Source of the DNA: Thermoplasmatales archaeon ex4484_36
Lineage (GTDB): Archaea > Thermoplasmatota > Penumbrarchaeia > Penumbrarchaeales > EX4484-36
DNA: 21,796 nucleotides
NCBI GenBank assembly: GCA_002254765.1
Contig: NJDV01000074.1
Coordinates: 1 to 21,796, forward strand
Direction of reading: 5' to 3'
Part shown: positions 7,641 to 14,503 of the stretch, one piece after another
Position numbering within the stretch: position 1 is the stretch's first letter
Layout: every line of letters starts with the position of its first letter
Notes under the pieces: generated by a model
Databases searched by the model: none
Seen by the model: only the letters and a program-made list of their open reading frames with translations
What the model was told of the DNA's origin: nothing
Translations under genes and position numbers: made by a program

Positions 7641-7883
7641 TTGAAAATATACGTTCAGCTTCCAATTGGATACTCCTCCGGCCTCGTTGAGGTGGAGACG
7701 GAGCCTGAGCACACCCTCGCAGAGGTGAAAAGGGAGGTTTGCGCCGCCGAAGGCATACCCCCCAACAATATGGCTCTGATGTACGGCGGGGAGGTGCTGA
7801 AAGAGCATAAAACCTTGAAGGCCCTAGGGATAGAGGATGGCGCCACCCTGGCTCTTATGCCCCTAGACATCATAGGGGGATAG
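7641..7883 (+). CDS. Ubiquitin-like modifier protein with exposed Gly-Gly C-terminus
   Basis: An 80-residue beta-grasp protein closely following ubiquitin. It has the N-terminal hairpin (MKIYVQLPIG), a helix ending in EGIPP (37-41, the same five residues as in ubiquitin), a strand ALMYGG where ubiquitin has its Ile44 patch, KTLKALGIEDGATL matching the ubiquitin TLSDYNIQKESTL segment, and a tail that ends exactly in IIGG followed by the stop. No residues follow Gly-Gly, so no precursor processing is needed. Candidate chain-forming lysines are K30, K54, K57 and K60; the ubiquitin Lys48 position appears to be Glu. The start is TTG, supported by GAGGTGAG about four bases upstream. The E2 gene begins six bases after the stop. 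It is more like ubiquitin than like MoaD, ThiS or SAMP proteins. Expected role: covalent protein tag activated by the E1 two genes downstream. Confidence 0.93.
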   Translation: MKIYVQLPIGYSSGLVEVETEPEHTLAEVKREVCAAEGIPPNNMALMYGGEVLKEHKTLKALGIEDGATLALMPLDIIGG

Positions 7884-7889
7884 GGTAGT

Positions 7890-8444
7890 TTGGTGGACGA
7901 AGAGCTCCTTCTGGAGGAGAGGGAGTACATTCTGAAGAACTTCCCTCGGGTGACCTCCTCAAGCCCCACTCTCTACGAGGTGAGTCTCAGGGCGGAGGGA
8001 GGAAGGGTCCAGGAGCTGGCTGAAGAGGGTGTATGGCCCTTCACCCAGTACGTGAAGTGGCACAGAGCGAAGATAGAGGTGGGATACCTTTATCCCTTCA
8101 GACCTCCAGCCGTCACATGGCTCACTGACATAGACCACCCCAACATAATCCCGGGAAGGAGGGGAAAGGTCTGCCTCTCCATTCTCGGAAAGGGCTGGAG
8201 ACCCTCCTACAGGTTATCTGCAGTAATCAACGGGCTCTACTTTCTCCTTCAGGACCCCAACCCCTACTCCGCCTACCCCAACAAAAGGTGCAAAAAGGCG
8301 GCCATGGTGCTCTACATGTACGGCTTTCCCCTCCACAGACCTCCCACGGGAAGGTGGGTCAAATGCCCGGGGTGCTCAAACGACGTACTGATCATAGGAA
8401 ATGAGGGCAGGTGCTTACGATGCGGAAAGAGGATAGTTCTTTAG
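7890..8444 (+). CDS. E2 ubiquitin-conjugating enzyme-like protein with C-terminal zinc ribbon
   Basis: A 184-residue E2. The UBC fold spans about residues 1-150, with the HPN motif at 83-85, the catalytic Cys C95 in VCLSIL, and W103 exactly eight residues after it as in eukaryotic E2s (CLDILxxxW). The helix after it ends in LLQDPNP, again matching the eukaryotic LLxxPNP. Residues 155-184 add a zinc ribbon (C159/C162 and C175/C178) not found in the basic E2 fold, which could recruit an E3, substrate or the membrane protein. The start is TTG at 7890 or the adjoining GTG at 7893. It is packed between the Ubl and E1 genes and overlaps the E1 start by 25 bases. It should accept the activated Ubl on C95 and pass it to a target lysine. 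No frameshift is seen. Confidence 0.92.
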   Translation: MVDEELLLEEREYILKNFPRVTSSSPTLYEVSLRAEGGRVQELAEEGVWPFTQYVKWHRAKIEVGYLYPFRPPAVTWLTDIDHPNIIPGRRGKVCLSILGKGWRPSYRLSAVINGLYFLLQDPNPYSAYPNKRCKKAAMVLYMYGFPLHRPPTGRWVKCPGCSNDVLIIGNEGRCLRCGKRIVL

Positions 8445-9208
8445 ACCCCGAGGAGTTCTGGAGCCGCCAGGACAGACTATGGCCTGGTCTCAGGGGAAAG
8501 GCTGCCGGGCTCAAGCTAACCGTGGTGGGGGTGGGGGCCACAGGCAGCTACGCCGCTCTCTTCGCCGCCCAGATGGGCTTTCGGAGGATCACCCTTGTAG
8601 ACCCCGACAGAGTTGAAATGAGTAATTTGAATAGAACCCCTTACACGCTGGACCACATTGGGATGAGAAAGGTTGACGCCTTAGCAGAGATCCTGCGGGA
8701 GAAGGTCCCCGGGGTGCATGTGAGAACCTTGAAAAGAGCTGTGGAGACCCTCAGATGGGAGAGCGTTGAGGCTGATCTCATACTCTCTTGTCTGGACGTT
8801 GTGGATGCCAGATTCTATCTCGCCTCCCGGGCCTACAGAGCTGATGCACCCCTCTTTGACGTTGGAACCGAAGGAGAGAGGATTCGGGTGCAAGCATCCA
8901 TTCCCCCTGGGCCCTGTCTTGCGTGCACCGTTCCCGAAGAGCTCTACGGGGAGGTGGTGGGGCTTAAGGACTCCTGTACCGCCCCCGGGGAGGAGCACGC
9001 TCCCTCTGGCCCCTTGGTCCCCCCAAAGTTTATAAACCTTAACTGCAATTTGAATATGTTGGAAGGTGTGGCAGGATGGCCAGCAAGCTCCAGTGGATCA
9101 AAAGGCTCCGCTTCGCAGGAGACGGAGCCCTCTTTGCGATCCTCCTGCTCTTCATATATATCTTCCTCCGTGCCTACTTCAGCGACTACACCGCCGAGAT
9201 CGACATAA
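8420..9208 (+). CDS. E1-like ubiquitin-activating enzyme (ThiF/UBA fold), 3' end frameshifted
   Basis: An adenylating E1. From the ATG at 8420, residues 34-63 form the Rossmann core with GVGATG (37-42) and the acidic D61; then comes SNLNR (68-72) with the arginine finger, and K84 in GMRKVDA. GPCLACTVP (164-172) matches the first Zn-binding CxxC of MoeB/UBA proteins, and C186 in DSCTAPGEEH fits the CT active-site motif of canonical E1s. Adenylation of the Ubl Gly-Gly and thioester formation on C186 are inferred. The frame to 9208 ends with about 44 Ser-rich residues unlike the rest. Shifting near 9075 instead joins LEGVAG to MASKLQWIKRL, the expected E1 exit helix, so the true protein probably continues into the 9076-9585 frame. 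An ATG here beats the upstream GTG because GAGGGCAGGTG precedes it. Confidence 0.9.
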   Translation: MRKEDSSLDPEEFWSRQDRLWPGLRGKAAGLKLTVVGVGATGSYAALFAAQMGFRRITLVDPDRVEMSNLNRTPYTLDHIGMRKVDALAEILREKVPGVHVRTLKRAVETLRWESVEADLILSCLDVVDARFYLASRAYRADAPLFDVGTEGERIRVQASIPPGPCLACTVPEELYGEVVGLKDSCTAPGEEHAPSGPLVPPKFINLNCNLNMLEGVAGWPASSSGSKGSASQETEPSLRSSCSSYISSSVPTSATTPPRST

Positions 9209-9585
9209 ATCAATACGGCGAGGCCCGGGTGGAGCTCATCATCCTGCTGGGAGTTATCCTTCCCCTGGCCGCCTTGACCCTGGCCTACTCATACCTTGAC
9301 CTGGTGACAACATGGAAGGCACGCCAGTGGGTGGTCTCCACCGATTACTCACTTCTTGAAGGTTGGAGGAGGAAGCTCAAAGGCGGACCGGTAGAGCTCA
9401 AGTGCACAAGCTGCGGGCGCACCTTCCCCTTCGATCCCCTCTCGGCCCCCAGCAGATATGTGAAACTGGTTTGTCCCAGCTGCGGAAAGAGCGGCGTGGT
9501 AGACGTTCTCAGCCTGAAAGGGAGGGAGGGGGAGAGCGACATAAAGGTGAGGGTCATCAAGGACATCTGGGACAGGGGGGAGTGA
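9076..9585 (+). CDS. Two-helix membrane protein with zinc ribbon (possible E1 C-terminus)
   Basis: A 169-residue protein with an amphipathic start (MASKLQWIKRLRF), two transmembrane helices (about 17-34 and 53-75), then a soluble C-terminal domain with a zinc ribbon (C110/C113 and C133/C136). Only four Cys ligands are present, so it is not a RING finger. It lies between the E1 and JAMM genes, in the slot held by the small RING protein in the Caldiarchaeum ubiquitin locus. Two readings are possible. It may be a separate gene starting at this ATG, with a purine-rich GGAAGGTGTGG upstream and a TATA-like TTTATAAA at 9029-9036. Or it is the membrane-anchored C-terminus of the E1, since its first residues match the helix that ends E1 adenylation domains. 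Either would tether the system to the membrane. Confidence 0.75.
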   Translation: MASKLQWIKRLRFAGDGALFAILLLFIYIFLRAYFSDYTAEIDINQYGEARVELIILLGVILPLAALTLAYSYLDLVTTWKARQWVVSTDYSLLEGWRRKLKGGPVELKCTSCGRTFPFDPLSAPSRYVKLVCPSCGKSGVVDVLSLKGREGESDIKVRVIKDIWDRGE

Positions 9586-9658
9586 TATAGAGCGCGTCCT
9601 GGGCGGAGAGAGGGAATACCTTCCAGCGGACACTGTTTTTCTGATAGTCAGCGAGAGA

Positions 9659-10480
9659 ATGCTCAATAGGATGAGGGAAATCGCCGCCTCCTCCTCTCAA
9701 GAGGTTATAGGGCTACTTCTGGGGGGTGCCGAGCTCAACACCGTGAGGATTGTGGGGCATTACACAGGACCCCAGTATCGGATGAAAACCCGCGTGAGAT
9801 TGAGCACTAGAGCGGTTGCTTGGGCGGCTAAGGAGCTTATAAAGGAGGGGGCCAGAAACTCCCTTGTGGGGTGGTACCACTCCCACCCGGGCTTTGGAGT
9901 CTTTCTCTCACCCCGGGATATAAAAACCCACAGCACCTTCGCAGAAGCCTTCCCCCTCTCCATCGCCCTGGTCATAGACCCAGTGAGGGGAGAGGAGGGC
10001 TTCTTCACAGCCCCGGCAGGGGTCCCCCTCAAAATCCCCCCAGAAAACATGCTTCTCAAGAGGGAATGGGAAAGGAAGGAGGAGTTCGAGAGGGCATTAA
10101 AGGAGCTGAAAGAGAGGGCTCTTGAGAGCCTCGGCCCCTTCATGCTCTGCCCCCTGTGCCACACCCCCATGATACCCTTGGAGAGGCTGGGGGGGGAGGG
10201 TGCTGGGGAGGAAGGGAGAAGAGAAGGGGGCCTCGTCGTATACGAGAAGGAGAACTTTCTCTGTCTTAAGTGCAACAGAAGGTTTTCTGGGGCTGCCCTC
10301 CCCCTCTGTCCAGTCTGTGACTCCCTCATGGAGCTCGACGTGGAGAAGGGTAGTTTCTTCTGCAACGAGTGCCAGATGCACCACTACCCAATAAAGGGCA
10401 TAAAAAGGGTAGTCCAGATAAGAATGAAGAGAAAAGAAGAGGAGAGCGCAGAGAAAAGCATTCTGAAACGCCTTGAGTGA
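9659..10480 (+). CDS. Rpn11-like JAMM/MPN metalloprotease with two zinc ribbons
   Basis: A JAMM-domain deubiquitinase-like protein. Numbered from the ATG at 9659, the zinc site is E15 (EVIGLLLG), H74 and H76 (GWYHSHPGFG), S84 and D87, in the exact H-x-H-x7-S-x2-D spacing. The core closely resembles eukaryotic Rpn11 and archaeal Rpn11 homologues. Residues 135-155 form a charged helix, then two zinc ribbons follow (C164/C167 with C202/C205, C217/C220 with C235/C238), which is not a usual JAMM architecture. The first MPN strand (TVFLIVSERML) is encoded upstream of this ATG, in an open frame from about 9584, so the real start is earlier. No ATG, GTG or TTG serves there, only a CTG at 9599; an extra G in the run at 9575-9580 could have broken a fusion with the preceding gene. 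Predicted role: removal of the Ubl from targets. Confidence 0.92.
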   Translation: MLNRMREIAASSSQEVIGLLLGGAELNTVRIVGHYTGPQYRMKTRVRLSTRAVAWAAKELIKEGARNSLVGWYHSHPGFGVFLSPRDIKTHSTFAEAFPLSIALVIDPVRGEEGFFTAPAGVPLKIPPENMLLKREWERKEEFERALKELKERALESLGPFMLCPLCHTPMIPLERLGGEGAGEEGRREGGLVVYEKENFLCLKCNRRFSGAALPLCPVCDSLMELDVEKGSFFCNECQMHHYPIKGIKRVVQIRMKRKEEESAEKSILKRLE

Positions 10481-10645
10481 TCAGTGCTCCTTCGCCCAGC
10501 TGTAGGAGCGCCTCTTGCTTTTCGCACCATAGCCGCAGGAAGAACACCTCTTCTTTCTCACGTGATATGAGTGATTGCCACACCTGCGGCATCTTATGTG
10601 AACGCGCTTGTTCCTCTTTCCCTTAGACGGTGTCCCTTTGCTCAT
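10481..10645 (-). CDS. rpl37e: Ribosomal protein eL37 (L37e)
   Basis: A 54-residue zinc-binding protein of the large ribosomal subunit. It starts [20 protein letters not shown] and carries the C19/C22 and C34/C37 pairs (CRRC and CSSC) that form the zinc finger, and ends YSWAKEH. Length and motifs are those of archaeal eL37. The gene sits 16 bases downstream of the Sm-like gene, a pairing conserved across euryarchaea, so the two are cotranscribed. Its stop abuts the stop of the convergent JAMM gene with no spacer (TGATCA at 10478-10483). Confidence 0.96.
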   Translation of the reverse strand: MSKGTPSKGKRNKRVHIRCRRCGNHSYHVRKKRCSSCGYGAKSKRRSYSWAKEH

Positions 10646-10661
10646 CTCCATCACCCACCCT

Positions 10662-10880
10662 TCACGGTGAGATGTATATCACGTTGTCACCCCTCACCAC
10701 CGCCAGGTCGGCCCTGCGGAGGAGGGTGTCATATCTATACTCCTCAACCTCTTTGAGGACAAGGTTCATGTGCGGGTCAAACCCATCCAGCACCCCTCGA
10801 TATTGCCTCCCCCCTTTAAGCTCTACTATCACCCTACTTCCCAAGGAGCTGTTGAGCATGTTTATGGGTTTTATCGCCAT
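10662..10880 (-). CDS. Archaeal Sm-like RNA-binding protein (SmAP/LSm)
   Basis: A 72-residue LSm protein that would assemble into a ring and bind U-rich RNA. The Sm1 motif runs about 16-47 ([19 protein letters not shown], then MNLVL), and the Sm2 motif is [10 protein letters not shown] near 61-70. Length is standard. The start is ATG at 10880; a TATA-like box 25 bases upstream and no clear Shine-Dalgarno sequence suggest a leaderless mRNA. It precedes the eL37 gene, the usual archaeal arrangement. Confidence 0.96.
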   Translation of the reverse strand: MAIKPINMLNSSLGSRVIVELKGGRQYRGVLDGFDPHMNLVLKEVEEYRYDTLLRRADLAVVRGDNVIYISP

Positions 10881-10900
10881 TTGAACCAGCCCGGGGGCTG

Positions 10901-10910
10901 CTTAAAGTCT
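10901..10910 (-). promoter_or_regulatory. TATA-like element for the Sm-like/eL37 operon
   Basis: The minus strand reads GACTTTAAG, centred about 25 bases upstream of the ATG at 10880, which fits leaderless initiation. A second AT-rich match (AAGTTTAAG) lies about 16 bases further upstream and is an alternative. Confidence 0.4.
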
Positions 10911-11000
10911 TTCCTTACTTAAACTTTGCTCCCTAAAGGGTGCAGAGGGCATCACAGAGGGGGCTCTGCGGCCGCTCTTCCTGGGCGGCATTGGAGCCCA

Positions 11001-11528
11001 CTACCACACCTCGCGATGCACCCTCTTGGGCATGTACTCGTCATCTGTGTGGGGGTCCTTCTCCTCCCCTGGATGACCAAGGGCGATTATTGAAAGCACC
11101 CTGAAGCCCTCAGGTATCTTAAGGAGTCTCCTCACATATTCCTCGCTGGGCTCACCATCCTCCCTCACCCTCCCCCTAATCTGTATCCAGAAGGCGCCAA
11201 GCCCTAGGGCCTCCGCAATGAGAAGAAGGTAGGTGGATGCCACTGAGAGGTCCTCTATCCACACCCCGCTCTCCCTCTCTCTCGCCACTACAACTATGGC
11301 CGCCGAGGCCCCCTCAAGCCCCCGGGCACCCCCACCCCTCTTCGCCCGACTCAAGGCCACAAGCGTCTTCCTGTTCCTAACAACTACGAAGTGCCAGGGC
11401 CTTCTACCTCTGGACGAAGGGGCGAAAAAGGTATACTTGAGCAGCCTCTCGAGCAGATACTCCTCCACTTCCTTAGCCTCAAAAACCCTTATACTCCTTC
11501 TTCTCCTTAAAACCTCGAAGAAATCCAT
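11001..11528 (-). CDS. Nitroreductase-family FMN oxidoreductase
   Basis: A 175-residue nitroreductase-fold flavoprotein. The N-terminal FMN phosphate-binding motif RRRRSIRVFE (about 8-17) is followed by APSSRGRRPWHFVVV (36-50), the classic second FMN-binding segment. A central region (SVASTYLLLIAEALGLGAFWI) forms the dimer-interface helix, and FRVLSIIALGHPGEEK near the end is also typical. It would use NAD(P)H to reduce an organic substrate, which cannot be named. ATG at 11528 is chosen over the GTG immediately before it because GAGGAGGT lies at good spacing. It is a stand-alone minus-strand gene between the Sm-like operon and the divergent Hef gene. Confidence 0.92.
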   Translation of the reverse strand: MDFFEVLRRRRSIRVFEAKEVEEYLLERLLKYTFFAPSSRGRRPWHFVVVRNRKTLVALSRAKRGGGARGLEGASAAIVVVARERESGVWIEDLSVASTYLLLIAEALGLGAFWIQIRGRVREDGEPSEEYVRRLLKIPEGFRVLSIIALGHPGEEKDPHTDDEYMPKRVHREVW

Positions 11529-11595
11529 CACAATACCTCCTCTTTCGCTCCCCCCGGGGGGAAAGACTAATTTAGATGAGGATGAATCTTCCCCT

Positions 11596-13971
11596 GTGGA
11601 GTATATAGAGCACCCCTTAATAAAACCGAATGCAATAGAAGCCAGGGCCTTTCAGGTTAGCACCAACAAAACCCTTGGTAGAGCAGCACGCTGATACATT
11701 GAAGAAGTTCCTTCTCGCCTCACCGGTGGTCACCTTCACCGGGGAGGTCCCCCCGGCGGAGCGGGAGAGGAAATACCGAGACGCAGCTGTGATAGTCTCC
11801 ACGCCCCAGGTGATATACAACGACCTTCTCGCGGGACGGTTCAACCTTCAACGAGTGAACCTCATCGTCTTTGACGAGGCGCACCGTGCCGTGGGGAACT
11901 ACGCCTACGTCCCCATAGCCAGGAGATACCTTCTTGAGAGGCCAGAGGCCCTATCTATGGGGCTCACGGCCTCCCCCGGGTGGGATGAAAAGAAAATTAT
12001 AGAGGTCTGCACGAACCTGGGTATAGACCACGTGGAGATAAGGACCCGTAACGACCCGGATGTGAAACCCTACATCCAGGATCTCGAGCTCACCTGGGTG
12101 AAGGTGGACGTCCCCGAGGCCCTCCGGGTGGTGAAGAACACCCTGGAGGAACTCATGAGGTCTTACTGCATGAAGATGGCCCAGATGGGGCTCATATACA
12201 ACCCCAAGAGGACCTCCACCAAGGAGCTCGTTGAGGTGGGAAAGCGCATAAGGAGGATGATGGCTCAGGGAGGGAAAAAACACCCACCCCACCTCTATCA
12301 CGCCGCTAGCCTCCACGCACAGGCACTCAAAATCTCCCACGCCCTTGAGCTGGCAGAGACCCAGGGCCCGGGGGCTCTCTTCCGCTATTTAGACCGCCTG
12401 GTGGAGGAGGCTTACTCCCCCTCAGCTTCCAAAGCCGCCAAAGCCATCGTCAAGAACGAGCTCTTCAGGAGGGCCTACAACCTTGCGGAAGCCATAAAGG
12501 ATATGGACCATCCGAAAGTGCAGGCCGCCATAAATGTCGTGAGAGAGCAGATAGAAAAGAAACCAGACTCCCGCATAATACTCTTCTCCCAGTACAGGGA
12601 CACCGCCTCCCTTCTTTACGAGAGACTTTCCTCCCTCGAAGAAGAGAGGATAAGGCCCGTGAGGTTCGTGGGGCAGGCCTCAAGGAGGGGTGACAAAGGG
12701 CTGAAGCAGAGGGAGCAGAAGGAGATCGTGGAGAGGTTCCGGGAGGGTTACTACAACGTCCTTATAGCTACCTCGGTGGCGGAGGAGGGGCTCGACATAC
12801 CCTCCACGGACCTGGTCATATTCTACGAGCCAGTCCCATCAGAGATAAGGACAATCCAGAGGAGAGGGCGCACCGGGAGAACGAGGATGGGCAGGGTGGT
12901 GATACTGATCACCAGGGAGACGAGGGATGTAGCCTATTTCTTCTCTTCCATAAAAAAGGAGAAAAGAATGGAGGCGCACCTGAAGAGGCTTAAAGAGGCC
13001 TTGAAGCAGACCACCCTCCTTGAAGATTACACTACTACGGCGGGCGACCTCTTTCTTAAATCTCAGCAGGAGAAGACCTCAGGTGAGGGGGAGGGGGGAG
13101 GTGAGGAAGGTGTCCCCTCGGCTTTTGAAGGGAAAGAGATGGTAGAGGGAGCGGGAAAGGTGGACACGCCCGGGGGAGAGCAGCTCACTCTTGTCGATTT
13201 TGTGGGGGACTCCAAGAAAAGTATGACCTCCCCGCCTCCGGAGGAGGAGCGCGTGAAGGGGAGGTGGGAGAAGGGGGGAGGACCGTCTCCTATAACTTCC
13301 GCCACGGACCAGAAGGGGAAAAAAGAGGGGGGAGGCCCTGGGGGAGAGGAGGGAGAGGTGGAGAGTCTGGTGATTTGGGTTGACCACAGGGAGCTCTCCT
13401 CCCCTGTTGCAGAACACCTGCGAAAGCTCGGAACATCCCCCGTACCCACAACGCTCCCCGAAGGCGACTATCTACTTTCGGAAGAGGTGGTAGTTGAGAG
13501 GAAAAGTGCGGCGGATTTCGTCAGCTCTCTTCTGGACGGGAGGCTCTTTACCCAGTTGAAAGAGCTCAGGAGGAGCTAGAGGGAGACCTAGAGGTGGCGA
13601 TGAGAGGGGTGAAAGATGAGGCTCTCTGGGGGGCCCTTTCCTCCATCGTGGTGGACCTGGGTGTGGCGGTTGTAAGGACCTTAAGCCCCCGGGAGACCGC
13701 CCTGTTTCTGGCCGCCACCTTGAAGAGAATGAGCAAAAAGAAGGGGGGACCGCCCCCGCTTAGGAGGAAGAGAGGGGGTATGACTGTGGAGGAACAGAAA
13801 AGATTCGTTCTAGAGGGGCTTCCCCATATATCCTCATCCACCGCCCAGAGGCTGCTTGACGAGTTTGGCACCCTTAAGGGGGTCTTCTCAGCATCACTGG
13901 AAGATTTGAAGAGGGTGAAAGGAATAGGTGATAAGAAAGCCCGGGACCTCTACCGCCTCATGAACTCCTGA
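11596..13971 (+). pseudogene. hef: Hef helicase/XPF-type nuclease, broken by two deletions
   Basis: The archaeal Hef protein (Fancm/XPF-like) unwinds and cuts stalled replication forks. The gene opens at GTG 11596 with YIEHPLIKPNAIEARAFQV, the normal Hef start, but at about 11658 jumps, out of frame, to APTKPLVEQHA (motif Ia). About 40-45 residues including the Walker A motif GLGKT are missing. The rest of the helicase is good: DEAH box, LTASPG, an alpha-helical insertion, and ATSVAEEGLDIP...QRRGRTGR (motifs V-VI). A Gly/Glu-rich linker with a PIP-like motif follows, then the nuclease domain with GDYLLSEEVVVERKSAADF. A second break near 13577 shifts frame and loses about eight residues before EGDLE. 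The C-terminal HhH dimerisation domain (about 13820-13965) is intact. As sequenced, helicase activity would be lost; misassembly is possible. Confidence 0.85.
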
Positions 13972-13981
13972 AAAGATGAGG

Positions 13982-14503
13982 TTACCTCACGAAAAGCCTG
14001 TACTTCTCCTTCGTGTTTTCCAGTTCCTGTATGATTCTCTTGACAATCAGCCTCTCGGGATGGCGGAGGGTGGGGACCCTCTCGCACAGGTCAGAGAAGG
14101 ATGCAAAGGGGCTCTTCTTCCGCTCTTCAAGAATGGCCCACATGGTCTTCTTTCCCAACCCCGGGAGAAGCTCAAGAGAGTGGAGGCGAGTCGTTATGGG
14201 CTGGGCGGTGTTGAAGAACTCCACGAACTTCTCCTCCCCCCTCCTGACGATCTCCTCAAGTATGTAGGGTAGCTCCTCCTTGGCCGCGTGGGTCAGCTCA
14301 TCGTAGGAGACCCTCCTCTTCACAGCCCTGACCTTGTCCCTCTTCTCCTTCTCCTTGCCCACATATATCCTCTCGCCGATGGTGAAATCGGCGTCCTCCA
14401 GAGGTGCTATCTCCAGGATTTTGAACTCGCTCTCGCCTATGGCGTAGACTACCGGCTCTCTGTGGAACTTCTTCATTGCTACAGGTAAAGAAGTATATTT
14501 CAT
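13982..14503 (-). CDS. DUF655 protein (helix-hairpin-helix, RNA/DNA-binding)
   Basis: A 173-residue archaeal DUF655 protein. An OB-like N-terminal half contains ERIYVGKEKEKRDKV (about 44-58), and a helix-hairpin-helix in the second half includes LELLPGLGKKTMWAILEER. Its function is not established; conserved linkage to RpoF and ribosomal genes suggests a role in RNA metabolism. The ATG at 14503 overlaps the RpoF stop (ATGA), so the two are translationally coupled. An internal ATG at residue 10 is less likely because it lacks that coupling. In many euryarchaea ksgA (16S rRNA dimethyltransferase) follows; here the next gene is the convergent Hef end, only ten bases away. Confidence 0.93.
   Translation of the reverse strand: MKYTSLPVAMKKFHREPVVYAIGESEFKILEIAPLEDADFTIGERIYVGKEKEKRDKVRAVKRRVSYDELTHAAKEELPYILEEIVRRGEEKFVEFFNTAQPITTRLHSLELLPGLGKKTMWAILEERKKSPFASFSDLCERVPTLRHPERLIVKRIIQELENTKEKYRLFVR

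Noticed and set aside
7641..7883. MoaD/ThiS/SAMP-type sulfur carrier
   Set aside because: The EGIPP helix end, the segment matching ubiquitin TLSDYNIQ and the adjacent E2 gene fit ubiquitin rather than sulfur carriers, and no sulfur-transfer gene is nearby.
8411..8419. GTG at 8411 as start of the E1
   Set aside because: The ATG at 8420 has GAGGGCAGGTG in front and gives a normal N-terminus; the GTG would only add three residues.
9403..9486. RING finger in the membrane protein beside the E1 gene
   Set aside because: Only four Cys (two CxxC pairs) and no additional Cys/His ligands; a RING needs eight. It is a zinc ribbon.
13063..13449. Minus-strand Pro/Ser-rich frames within the Hef linker
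   Set aside because: Shadows of the Gly/Glu-rich linker, overlapping a real gene in the other direction.
13577..13581. Programmed frameshift in Hef
   Set aside because: No slippery heptamer is visible and residues are missing at the site, so a deletion explains it better.
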